64,000 nt of DNA, from NCBI GenBank assembly GCA_020354575.1, contig CP070649.1, forward strand, positions 1,401,098 to 1,465,097, in the 5' to 3' direction. Below are positions 41,361-48,782 of the stretch, piece by piece. The stretch comes from Candidatus Bathyarchaeota archaeon. Its GTDB lineage: Archaea > Thermoproteota > Bathyarchaeia > Bathyarchaeales > SOJC01. The notes below the pieces were generated by a model. The model was given only the letters and a program-made list of their open reading frames with translations, did no database searches and had not been told where the DNA came from. A program made the translations under genes and the position numbers. How positions within the stretch are numbered: position 1 is the first letter of the stretch; each line of letters starts with the position of its first letter.

Positions 41361-42327
41361 CATATTTTGCTCCATGAAGCTCGTCCGCAAAATTACATGC
41401 ATTTTCCTCTTGTTGAAGTACTTCGCGGAGTCCAGCTTTTGATAGCTCCTCTTCAACACAGGCATGATACAACAGAAGCTTAGTCTCGGAAACTCCTGAG
41501 AAGTCATGCGCTAACCATAAGACTACTGGGTAGCCAAGACTACGAGGGTCTTCCGAGATTGTTAATAAAGGTGAGAGCAGTCTGGTTATATCACTATCAG
41601 CCAAATAACTCATTATATCACATCGAAAAGCTCGTGGACTATCTCCGCTTAGCCTCATAATAGATATGTGACCATAAAGGTGTTCATGAATGTTAGCTTT
41701 CTTAACCGGATAATACACCCAGCATCCAATAGGGGCAAGCCGGTAGATCATTGCAATTAGATCACGTCCCTTTTCATCATGAAGAATGGGAGATTGCTTG
41801 CTAATATTCAACAGATTTATCCCTTTTTTCTTACACTTTTCAAAAAGTAAAACATCGAACTTTCTCTCACCTCCAAAGTAACTCGCCCCATCAAGAAGCA
41901 CATAGTCGCTTTCTTCTACATTATGAAGTAAGCCTAAAGCAGTTTCACTCTCTAATTGAAGGCGAATTTCTTGCTGAAGCTTGCGACGTACATAAGAATC
42001 CCCTCGAATAGTTCTGATCCTTTCTTTAAAATCCCAATCGATTCTTCGATTTCTAACAGTAGCATAGGCAACACGAAATAAGTATATTCCCCAATTATTT
42101 GCCCTTTTCAGAGTTCTAGTCGAGCAGTCCACTGCGTAGAATTGCATATCGCAAGTTTGCATTTTCTTTAGCGGATAGAATTTTATCGGGTCAATTTTTA
42201 TAGCTACTGATGGTTCATTTTGTATTTTCTCAGGTAGAACTGAATGCCCATTGTCGATATAATTCTTTAATACCTTTTTCATCTCATCAAAATCGTCTTG
42301 GAATCCTTCGATATCCAATCGAACCAT
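41338..42327 (-). CDS. nurA: NurA-like 5'-3' nuclease
   Basis: About 330 residues. The NurA domain is indicated by MQFYAVDCSTRTLKRANNWGIYLFRVAYA (first acidic strand, Asp in AVDCS), SDYVLLDGASYFGG near residue 157, INLLNISKQSPIL near 184 and the C-terminal PVVLWLAHDFSGVS region. NurA is the Mn-dependent nuclease partner of HerA, encoded downstream with an overlap. A TATA-like TATTTATTA lies about 30 bases before ATG 42327, suggesting a leaderless start; GTG 42348 is the longer alternative. Assignment to NurA rests on pattern plus the herA neighbour. Confidence 0.78.
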   Translation of the reverse strand: MVRLDIEGFQDDFDEMKKVLKNYIDNGHSVLPEKIQNEPSVAIKIDPIKFYPLKKMQTCDMQFYAVDCSTRTLKRANNWGIYLFRVAYATVRNRRIDWDFKERIRTIRGDSYVRRKLQQEIRLQLESETALGLLHNVEESDYVLLDGASYFGGERKFDVLLFEKCKKKGINLLNISKQSPILHDEKGRDLIAMIYRLAPIGCWVYYPVKKANIHEHLYGHISIMRLSGDSPRAFRCDIMSYLADSDITRLLSPLLTISEDPRSLGYPVVLWLAHDFSGVSETKLLLYHACVEEELSKAGLREVLQQEENACNFADELHGAKYAFNKERV

Positions 42328-42384
42328 AATGCCATTTCCCAGATTCACAATGTAATAAATAGGTGTAAAATCTTTCGCATCAAT

Positions 42385-42801
42385 TTATTTATCATTAATG
42401 ATGCCTAAAGCTTGAGAAGTTAGCCTTGCGTTTTTTCGGTAATTTCTATTATTAGCCAAGCCTTTTCTAATGAGGATCCCACGATCAGTTAATCTTGCTA
42501 AGTATGTAGAAATTGTGCTTAAAGATATAGGTTCATTATATTTTCTTTCGTAGATTGCAAGTAATTCTTTTGAAGAGAACCATCCAAAGGGAAGCTCTTC
42601 TTCTATTGCAAGTTTGGTTTTATCAATTTTTGAAAAACTTGCTGTTTCATATTTAAAATCATTCTTGTGATGGACGCCGCCTAATAATTCAACAATTTCA
42701 AACAAACGCAGAGCTTTTTCTCTAGTCACTTTTCCCTCGAAAGTGATGGTGTATCGATTACCACTCTCATCGAAGACATCTACTCGCATCTTTCTTGCAG
42801 G
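42385..42801 (-). CDS. Winged-helix protein upstream of nurA-herA
   Basis: About 138 residues starting MPARKMRVDVFDESGNRYTI. An N-terminal strand/helix region is followed by a winged helix: WFSSKELLAIYERKYNEPISLSTISTYLARLTDRGILIRKG (core LSTISTYLARLTDRGIL). It is likely a DNA-binding regulator, possibly of nurA-herA, from which it is separated by about 57 bases. TATA-like CTTAAATTC about 30 bases before ATG 42801 supports that start over ATG 42840. No exact family is recognised. Confidence 0.7.
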   Translation of the reverse strand, partial: PARKMRVDVFDESGNRYTITFEGKVTREKALRLFEIVELLGGVHHKNDFKYETASFSKIDKTKLAIEEELPFGWFSSKELLAIYERKYNEPISLSTISTYLARLTDRGILIRKGLANNRNYRKNARLTSQALGIINDK

Positions 42802-43000
42802 CATTGCATACCCCATAAATATGAATTTAAGCATTTGCACTTCACAAGTTATAGCTGTTATGAAAAAATGTTATTGTAAAAACAGTAAAAAATCAGGGTT
42901 AAATAGGCTAAAGGGCATTTTTTGCGGTTTGTTTGATTTCACAAGCTTCACAGTGACATTATACAAGCAAAGAACAGAGAACTCGTAATTATCCTCAATT

Positions 43001-43021
43001 TTCCAGAGGAAATCCAGGGGT
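43001..43021 (+). repeat. Origin recognition box 1
   Basis: TTCCAGAGGAAATCCAGGGG followed by T. The layout matches archaeal ORB elements (TCCA, GGAAA, then a GGGG block). Confidence 0.72.
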
Positions 43022-43145
43022 CTTTTCTTCACAAAAAATAGACAAGAATAACCTAAAAAAGGAAAATATAATTTTCAAAAAGAACAGAAGCAATTAAAAT
43101 TTCACATTTCCTTCACACAAGTTAAAAGAAACTCAAAGTACACCA

Positions 43146-43166
43146 ACCCCTTTGTTTCTTTTGGAA
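43146..43166 (-). repeat. Origin recognition box 2, inverted
   Basis: On the minus strand TTCCAAAAGAAACAAAGGGG followed by T, with the same 21-base spacing as box 1 but opposite orientation, so the two boxes point away from or toward the same AT-rich core. Confidence 0.72.
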
Positions 43167-43341
43167 CTATATTTAAGATCACGATTGACATTATGGATTT
43201 AAAATAATTATTTTGAAGAAAAAGAATATCTTACTCTAAAAAATTTTAGCAACTTTTTTAAAAGAGAATTTATTGAGTACCTTTTGGAGTATATTTCTAT
43301 AAATAGAAATCACTTCGACGTTTTTTCCTATTCTGTTATTT

Positions 43342-43362
43342 CTCAACTGGAAATTAAGGGGT
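43342..43362 (+). repeat. Origin recognition box 3
   Basis: CTCAACTGGAAATTAAGGGG followed by T. Same GGAAA-4-GGGGT register as box 1. Confidence 0.7.
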
Positions 43363-43479
43363 GTGGGAATAGTAATACAAAGTATTTCTCCATATTGCTC
43401 CAAAATGAGTTCTTTTTTATTTCCCAATTTTTGAGTTCTATAGTGAACTTCTACTTTTTTGTAGGAAAGAGTTTATTTT

Positions 43480-43500
43480 TTCCAATAGAAATGGTGGTTT
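43480..43500 (+). repeat. Weak origin recognition box 4
   Basis: TTCCAATAGAAATGGTGGTT followed by T keeps TTCCA and GAAA but has GG-T-GG instead of the GGGG block. It lies about 35 bases before the orc1/cdc6 start and might serve in autoregulation. Confidence 0.4.
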
Positions 43501-43534
43501 TGCAATTGCATTTGCTGAAGGGAGAAAATTCTTC

Positions 43535-44791
43535 ATGAGAAATAAGGAAGATATACTTGATGTTATATTTGAGAGATTTCTAAACAACGCTCTCATTTTT
43601 AAAGATAGAAATGTACTTCGCCATGATTATATCCCAGAGAAATTGCCTCATCGCGAAGATCAAATACAATATCTAGGTATGGTTGTTGCCCCACTTCTGA
43701 AAACAGAGCGATGTTCAAACATTTTCATTTATGGAAAAACTGGAACTGGAAAAACTGCTGTTATGAAATATGTCTTGAGTCGTCTCGTACAAAAGGCAAC
43801 AGAATTTGGTTCTCCAATAAAAGTTGCCTTCGTGAATTGTCGATTGGCTGGTACTGAATATAGAGTTTTTACGAATTTGTGCGATGCTTTAGATATTTGT
43901 GTACCTTTTACTGGTTTAGCTGTTGGTGAAGTATATGATCGTTTTAAAAAAGGATTGGAAGCAAGGAAAGCATCACTTATTATTGTGTTGGATGAACTTG
44001 ATGAACTAATTAAAGCCAAGGGTGATGTGCTTTTATACGAACTTACAAGAGTAAATGAATCTTTGAGTGATAGTAAGGTTTCTATTATTGGAATTTCAAA
44101 TGATTTGCGCTTCAAGGAATTATTAGAGCCAAGAGTGATAAGCTCTCTGAGCGAAGAGGAAATTGTCTTTAGACCTTATGATGCTTCTGAGATTCAAGAC
44201 ATTTTGTGGGAAAGGGCAGAATTGGGTTTCTGTGATAACGTCTTACCAGATGGAACTGTAGGCTTGTGTGCTGCTCTAGCAGCTGCAGAGCATGGAGATG
44301 CAAGAAGAGCGCTAGATCTGTTGCGCGTGGCGGGCGAGGTTGCTGAAAGGAAAAATGCAAATATGATTACCGAAGACCACGTCAAAGAAGCTGAGAAGAG
44401 AATTGAACATGATCGGATTCTTTATGCCCTAACAAATTTAACAACACACTCCAAACTTGTTCTCTACAGTGTGTACCTTCTTCTAAAGGCGAACATCCAT
44501 TCTGCCATTACAGGAGATATCTATGAGGTTTATTACGAATTATGCGAGAAATTAAGACTTTCAGCATTGACCCAAAGGCGAGTCAGTGGACTTGTAAACG
44601 AGCTCGATTCTGCTGGATTACTCAATGCAAGAGTTATAAGCAGAGGGCGTTACGGCCGCACAAGGAAAATTAGCCTTGCAATCCCGCGAAGTCCATTTAG
44701 AGAGGCTTATGCAGATGATAATCATTTAGGGCATTTAACTAATTTCACACCTAACTGCTTGAAACTCAAGAAAGCTAGGCGAAGTCCATAG
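43535..44791 (+). CDS. orc1/cdc6: Orc1/Cdc6 replication initiator
   Basis: A 418-residue AAA+ protein with a C-terminal winged helix. Walker A is IYGKTGTGKTAVMKYVL near residue 65, Walker B is LIIVLDELDELI near 148, sensor 1 VSIIGISNDLRFKELL near 187, and sensor 2 GDARRALDLLRVAGEVAE near 250. The C-terminal region LRLSALTQRRVSGLVNELDSAGLLNARV is the winged helix that reads ORB DNA. It would bind the boxes just upstream and load MCM. Its last 17 bases overlap the end of the polymerase D small-subunit gene on the other strand. Confidence 0.96.
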   Translation: MRNKEDILDVIFERFLNNALIFKDRNVLRHDYIPEKLPHREDQIQYLGMVVAPLLKTERCSNIFIYGKTGTGKTAVMKYVLSRLVQKATEFGSPIKVAFVNCRLAGTEYRVFTNLCDALDICVPFTGLAVGEVYDRFKKGLEARKASLIIVLDELDELIKAKGDVLLYELTRVNESLSDSKVSIIGISNDLRFKELLEPRVISSLSEEEIVFRPYDASEIQDILWERAELGFCDNVLPDGTVGLCAALAAAEHGDARRALDLLRVAGEVAERKNANMITEDHVKEAEKRIEHDRILYALTNLTTHSKLVLYSVYLLLKANIHSAITGDIYEVYYELCEKLRLSALTQRRVSGLVNELDSAGLLNARVISRGRYGRTRKISLAIPRSPFREAYADDNHLGHLTNFTPNCLKLKKARRSP

Positions 44792-46328
44792 GCAGAACTT
44801 TGAGAGTCTTAAGATTCACAACCGGAATTATTCCTGGAGTAGGATCCAAACCTAATTCTCGTTGATATTTAGTCTGCCTTTGCCATGCGCCTGAATTTAT
44901 TATAAGGGTTCCTCGATAAGATTCATATTTCATTACATGAACATGTCCTGCGTGAAAAATATCCGGAACTTGTTCAATGACAAGAAAATCCCGCTTCTCT
45001 GGTGCGATTGAGGTACGCTGACCATATACTGGGGCTAAATGTCGACCTTGTAATAATAATTTCATAGCTCTTTCCGGAGAGTGAAAATTCATGTTCGCTG
45101 CTGTGGCAAGAACATCGTCTAAGCTTCTGCCATGATAAATGAGAAAGTCTAAATTATGGATGCTAACTGTTGCAGGATTGCCAAGCGATAGAACATCCCT
45201 GGTTTCTAATATTGGTTCAATATACTCTCGTGTAAGAGCAGGTTGTGGTAGTGATCTTCTTGATGCGTCGTGATTTCCAGGAATTATTATTATTTCTATA
45301 TAATTGGGAATTTGCTCTAGAAATTTCGCTGCTAGCTTATATTGCTCAAACACATCTTTTTCTGTTAGTTCTTCTATTTGGTTTGGATAAATGCCAATCC
45401 CATCTACAATGTCACCCGCTATGATGATATATTTAACAAGACTAGCGACTTCTCTAGAATTTTCATTCCCGAATTTTCCATTGAGCCAGAGCACAAAACG
45501 GTTAAATTCTTTCCTCATAAACTCCTTACTTCCTACATGAAGATCGGATATGAGTGCTGCACATACGTTTTCTTTAGCTCTGCGTTGTTTCTTCAAAGGA
45601 ATGTCTGGAAAGAATAATTCTTTGACTATCAATAATTTCCTTTTACTTTTCACTATGTTCATACCTACAATTTGGTCAGGTAATAGAACTTTCACTCTCT
45701 CTACAAGTCCTTGGTGAGCATTTGAAGGAACTAGCACGGTAGTGCTGCATTCCAAGTCTTCGATTCCTAAGAAAATTCCATTCTTTGATTCACGTTTCTC
45801 TGTTATCATGCAAATTATTTTTATTTTTGAATTGGAAGCTGCTCGGAACACTTCCCTTAATGATGTGGCATCTTTTGCATCCATCCGTTGCTGTATTAGT
45901 TTCTTGATTCGATTAAAACGATCTTGAAAATATTCTAGATATTCACCAATTGAACCTGTTGAGCAGATGTGGTCTGTTGGATCTTTCAGAACTTTTATAT
46001 CTTTTTTTATGTCAGGTGCACGTGGAAAGAAATCATCTTTTGCCTTTCCTGTTTTAACAGATGTGGCCTCTAAGATAGGAGCAACAGAAATCCTTTTTTC
46101 TTTATTCTCTGGAAAAATTTCTTTAGCCATTTCCTCGAGGAGATCCTTACTTATGAACATAAGCTTTTCTGATTGGGCTTTAATTTTCTTCAAGGTTGTT
46201 TCGATAAGCTTTACAGGGTCTTCAGTTTTTGATATTGTATGCAGAAGGTTAAATGCTTCCTTTTCGAGATGATAGCCTGCTTTGAGTGAGAGAGAAATTG
46301 CCTGTTTCACCTTTTCTTGTTTGTTCAT
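44775..46328 (-). CDS. polB: DNA polymerase D small subunit DP1 (proofreading exonuclease)
   Basis: A 517-residue DP1. The N-terminal helical domain is followed by a linker, an OB fold, and a calcineurin-like phosphoesterase: LISDLHVGSKEF near residue 270, IIAGDIVDGIGIYPNQ near 300, IIPGNHDASRRSLPQP near 352, NFHSPERAM near 410 and DIFHAGHVHVMKYES near 458, with all metal ligands present. It proofreads for DP2. It is convergent with orc1/cdc6. DP2 lies about 2.5 kb further right on the opposite strand, so the two subunits are not co-transcribed. Confidence 0.95.
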   Translation of the reverse strand: MNKQEKVKQAISLSLKAGYHLEKEAFNLLHTISKTEDPVKLIETTLKKIKAQSEKLMFISKDLLEEMAKEIFPENKEKRISVAPILEATSVKTGKAKDDFFPRAPDIKKDIKVLKDPTDHICSTGSIGEYLEYFQDRFNRIKKLIQQRMDAKDATSLREVFRAASNSKIKIICMITEKRESKNGIFLGIEDLECSTTVLVPSNAHQGLVERVKVLLPDQIVGMNIVKSKRKLLIVKELFFPDIPLKKQRRAKENVCAALISDLHVGSKEFMRKEFNRFVLWLNGKFGNENSREVASLVKYIIIAGDIVDGIGIYPNQIEELTEKDVFEQYKLAAKFLEQIPNYIEIIIIPGNHDASRRSLPQPALTREYIEPILETRDVLSLGNPATVSIHNLDFLIYHGRSLDDVLATAANMNFHSPERAMKLLLQGRHLAPVYGQRTSIAPEKRDFLVIEQVPDIFHAGHVHVMKYESYRGTLIINSGAWQRQTKYQRELGLDPTPGIIPVVNLKTLKVLPMDFA

Positions 46329-46508
46329 TTTCCCCTGCGCTTCCTTCTCTACTTCGAAGTCATACTGCAGTCTTGTTTTGTTTTTCTTAGGAAAGATAAA
46401 TCTACGACTACATCAGATTGAAGTACCCATTTGGAAGATAACAAAATAAGATGTCTCTTCTTCCTTTAAATTCTATGTAAAATGTTCATCCTTCATTCTG
46501 TTACTCAT

Positions 46509-46517
46509 ATTTATATA
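46509..46517 (+). promoter_or_regulatory. TATA box of the PhoU-like gene
   Basis: ATTTATATA lies about 44-52 bases before the ATG at 46561, in the gap divergent to DP1. A strong archaeal TATA match. Confidence 0.55.
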
Positions 46518-46560
46518 TCGCTGTTTTATTTGGACTCTCTCAACGATTAGAGGCGACTTT

Positions 46561-47541
46561 ATGGAACTTCGTAAAGTACAGCGAACAAATAGTGGTACTT
46601 TTTTCATTTCTCTGCCCAAGAAGTGGGCCGAACGCTTTAAACTTGATAAGGGAGAGACTCTAGCAGTTTCGGAGTCTATAGATGGATGCTTACATCTTGA
46701 TCCCAAATATGAAACCGAATATGAACCTTTAGCCGCAGAGCTAAAGCCGACACCTTATTTGAGTAGAGAAATTATGGGCAGATACCTACTAGGTTACGAC
46801 ATAATTCGTGTCGAAGCGGGAAACCGTATTACGCCAGAAGAAAGAAGGCTAATCAAGCAAACTTCTAGTCGTCTTATTGGATTGGAGATTGTTGAAGAGG
46901 ATTATGCTCGTATTGTTTTACAATGCTTGTTGGGTCCTGTTGCCTCTTCGCCTGAGAAGATTCTAAGAAGAGAATACAATATAGCTGCGGGTATGCACCG
47001 CGATGCTATCCGCGCTTTCCTAGAGAGTGATACTCACTTGGCAAAGAACGTGGTTGATCGTGACATAGAGGTTAATCGGTTCTATTTTCTATTAGTGCGA
47101 ACGTTACGAACTGCTATACAAAATCCAAACCTGGGCGAAAAACTAGGAATCCGCTCAATTGATTGTCTCGACTACAGGCTGTGTGCCAGTTTTGTTGAAG
47201 CAATTGGAGATGGAGCTGTTGAGATCGCTCACAAAGCCCTATCATTAAAAAATATAAAAACGTCAGTGGAGGTTTCAAGATTAACAAACGAATTTCACTC
47301 TCTTGTTCTGGAAGCACAAGAGAAAGCGCTGCGAGCGTTTTTTGAACACGACATTGAATTGGCAGAAGAAGTTCGTAACAGCCGTGCAGATATGGGAAAA
47401 AGGCTCCTCAGCATGGAAACAATAGCTAAGAAACAACCCTCTGAAATTGTACCTCTAATCTTAGTAGTCGCCTCTTCCTTGTACCGGATTTTTGGATACA
47501 GCGTGGATATTGCTGATCTGGTGATGCCTCGAAAATTGTGA
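46561..47541 (+). CDS. AbrB-PhoU phosphate-uptake-regulator-like protein
   Basis: A 326-residue archaeal PhoU-like protein. The N-terminal 45 residues form an AbrB-type swapped-hairpin DNA-binding domain (RKVQRTNSGTFFISLPKKWAERFKLDKGETL). Two PhoU-type helical bundles follow, with GMHRDAIRAFLESDTHLAKNVVDRDIEVNRFYFLLVR (core RDAIRAF and DREIEVNRFYF-like) and a second copy near 260. Related proteins regulate phosphate uptake, but no phosphate transporter gene is adjacent, so the regulated process is uncertain. It stands alone behind its own promoter. Confidence 0.85.
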   Translation: MELRKVQRTNSGTFFISLPKKWAERFKLDKGETLAVSESIDGCLHLDPKYETEYEPLAAELKPTPYLSREIMGRYLLGYDIIRVEAGNRITPEERRLIKQTSSRLIGLEIVEEDYARIVLQCLLGPVASSPEKILRREYNIAAGMHRDAIRAFLESDTHLAKNVVDRDIEVNRFYFLLVRTLRTAIQNPNLGEKLGIRSIDCLDYRLCASFVEAIGDGAVEIAHKALSLKNIKTSVEVSRLTNEFHSLVLEAQEKALRAFFEHDIELAEEVRNSRADMGKRLLSMETIAKKQPSEIVPLILVVASSLYRIFGYSVDIADLVMPRKL

Positions 47542-47576
47542 ACATGGGCTGTAATGATTTCAGGATGGTTTGGGTA

Positions 47577-47586
47577 AATATTTAAG
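47577..47586 (+). promoter_or_regulatory. TATA box upstream of the Elf1 homolog
   Basis: AATATTTAAG is located about 40-49 bases before the ATG at 47626 and just after the PhoU-like gene. Confidence 0.5.
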
Positions 47587-47625
47587 GAATAACGGAATAG
47601 GAGTTAGGGAAAGGGGTTTCAGAGC

Positions 47626-47889
47626 ATGGGAAGGAGGCGGAGAAAAGTTGTCCGTATTCCCAAGAAACGTTTGCCACAGGTTTTTCTCTGCCCTCGTTGT
47701 GGTAAAGAAACAATTCGAGTCGAATTCGTAAAAGATGAGGACAAGGCGTTGGTTCGCTGTGGAAGCTGCAATTTAGCTGATGGGTTCTCTATCAAACAGG
47801 CCTACAAAGACATTGACGTCTATTGCAAGTTCACAGACAAATACTACAACGAAAGGAAATTTTCAAAATCAGCGTCAACTAACCAATAA
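47626..47889 (+). CDS. Elf1-like transcription elongation factor (zinc ribbon)
   Basis: An 87-residue protein with a basic N-terminus (MGRRRRKVVRIPKKRLPQVF) and a four-Cys zinc ribbon (CPRCGKE, CGSCNLADGF), then a helix with YKDIDVYCKFTDKYY. This is the archaeal homolog of eukaryotic Elf1, known mainly from TACK and Asgard archaea, and it supports the lineage inferred here. It probably binds RNA polymerase during elongation. GGGP synthase follows nine bases after its stop. Confidence 0.88.
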   Translation: MGRRRRKVVRIPKKRLPQVFLCPRCGKETIRVEFVKDEDKALVRCGSCNLADGFSIKQAYKDIDVYCKFTDKYYNERKFSKSASTNQ

Positions 47890-47898
47890 GGGCTCCTT

Positions 47899-48648
47899 AT
47901 GATAAGGACTATTGAGAAATACCTTCTTGAATGTATTCAAAAGAATGGGGCTATACACCTTACGCTTATTGACCCCGAGAAAGTTACTTCTTCTTCTGCT
48001 TCTCGTATTGCCAAAAAGGTGGAAGAATTCAATACAACTGCAATTATGGTGGGTGGTTCTACTCTCACGTCCCTTTCTCATCTGGACAATATTGTCAAAG
48101 CGATAAAACACACAGTAAAAGTTCCCGTAATTCTCTTTCCAAATAACATCACTGGAATCAGTAAATATGCTGATGCGATTTGGTTTATGTCGCTTCTCAA
48201 TTCAGTTGATCCATATTTTCTTATTGGGGCTCAGGTTTTGGGTGCTCCAATGATCAAAAAATATGGGCTAGAAGCCTTACCGTTGGGCTACATCATTGTA
48301 GGTGAAGGTGGAACAGTGGGAATTGTAGGTAAGGCCATACCAATTTCCTATGGCAAACCAGAACTTGCAGCTGTTCATGCATTAGCTGCGCAATATTTTG
48401 GTATGCGTTTTGTTTATCTGGAAGCAGGTTCCGGAGCAAGTGAACCCGTTCCTCCCACCATGATAAAGATTGTCAAACGTTCTATAAATATTCCACTAAT
48501 CGTTGGAGGTGGGATACGTAACGAGGAACAAGCTAGAACTGCTGTAGCAGCAGGTGCCGATTTAATAGTGACAGGGAATATAATTGAAGAAAAAGGCACG
48601 AAAGATAACTTTAAAAAACTTGTTATGGGTGTTGGAAAAAGGGAATAG
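47899..48648 (+). CDS. Geranylgeranylglyceryl phosphate synthase
   Basis: A 249-residue TIM-barrel enzyme. The family motifs are HLTLIDPEKVT near residue 20, IMVGGSTLTS near 50, YIIVGEGGTVGIVGKA near 132, FVYLEAGSGASEPVPP near 171 and LIVGGGIRNEEQA, LIVTGNIIEE near 200 and 225. It joins geranylgeranyl diphosphate to glycerol-1-phosphate, the first committed step of archaeal membrane lipids. It is in the same transcription direction as Elf1 and probably cotranscribed. Confidence 0.95.
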   Translation: MIRTIEKYLLECIQKNGAIHLTLIDPEKVTSSSASRIAKKVEEFNTTAIMVGGSTLTSLSHLDNIVKAIKHTVKVPVILFPNNITGISKYADAIWFMSLLNSVDPYFLIGAQVLGAPMIKKYGLEALPLGYIIVGEGGTVGIVGKAIPISYGKPELAAVHALAAQYFGMRFVYLEAGSGASEPVPPTMIKIVKRSINIPLIVGGGIRNEEQARTAVAAGADLIVTGNIIEEKGTKDNFKKLVMGVGKRE

Positions 48649-48668
48649 TTGCGCTATATAATTAACTG

Positions 48669-48750
48669 TGTAAGAAAAAAATAAGGATGACAAATAGTAA
48701 CAATCATATCTAAAACGATAGATAATCGACCTCTTTTTGTTTTTCTTACA
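48669..48750. repeat. 11-bp inverted repeat between GGGP synthase and DP2
   Basis: TGTAAGAAAAA at 48669-48679 is matched by TTTTTCTTACA at 48740-48750 with 60 bases between. The outer TGTAA resembles the TGTAA in the inverted repeat before priS, but the arms otherwise differ. It ends 32 bases before the DP2 start. Confidence 0.45.
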
Positions 48751-48782
48751 TAGACAATGCTAAAAACCCAAAATATCCATTT

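Larger units (their letters stand above)
42841..43534. other. Candidate replication origin (oriC) next to orc1/cdc6
   Basis: This very AT-rich 690-base gap precedes orc1/cdc6. It contains three sequences of the origin recognition box type, each GGAAA or GAAA followed by four to five bases and GGGGT, at 43001-43021 (+), 43146-43166 (-) and 43342-43362 (+), plus a weaker one at 43480-43500 (+). The first two are inverted around a 124-base AT-rich stretch that could be the unwinding element. Small ORFs across the gap are not coherent. Archaeal origins lie next to orc1/cdc6 in many genomes. Confidence 0.78.

Noticed and set aside
43236-43538. ORFs of 63 (-) and 84 (+) codons inside the gap before orc1/cdc6
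   Set aside because: Both cover the same AT-rich DNA that contains origin recognition boxes; the products are low-complexity and show no family pattern.
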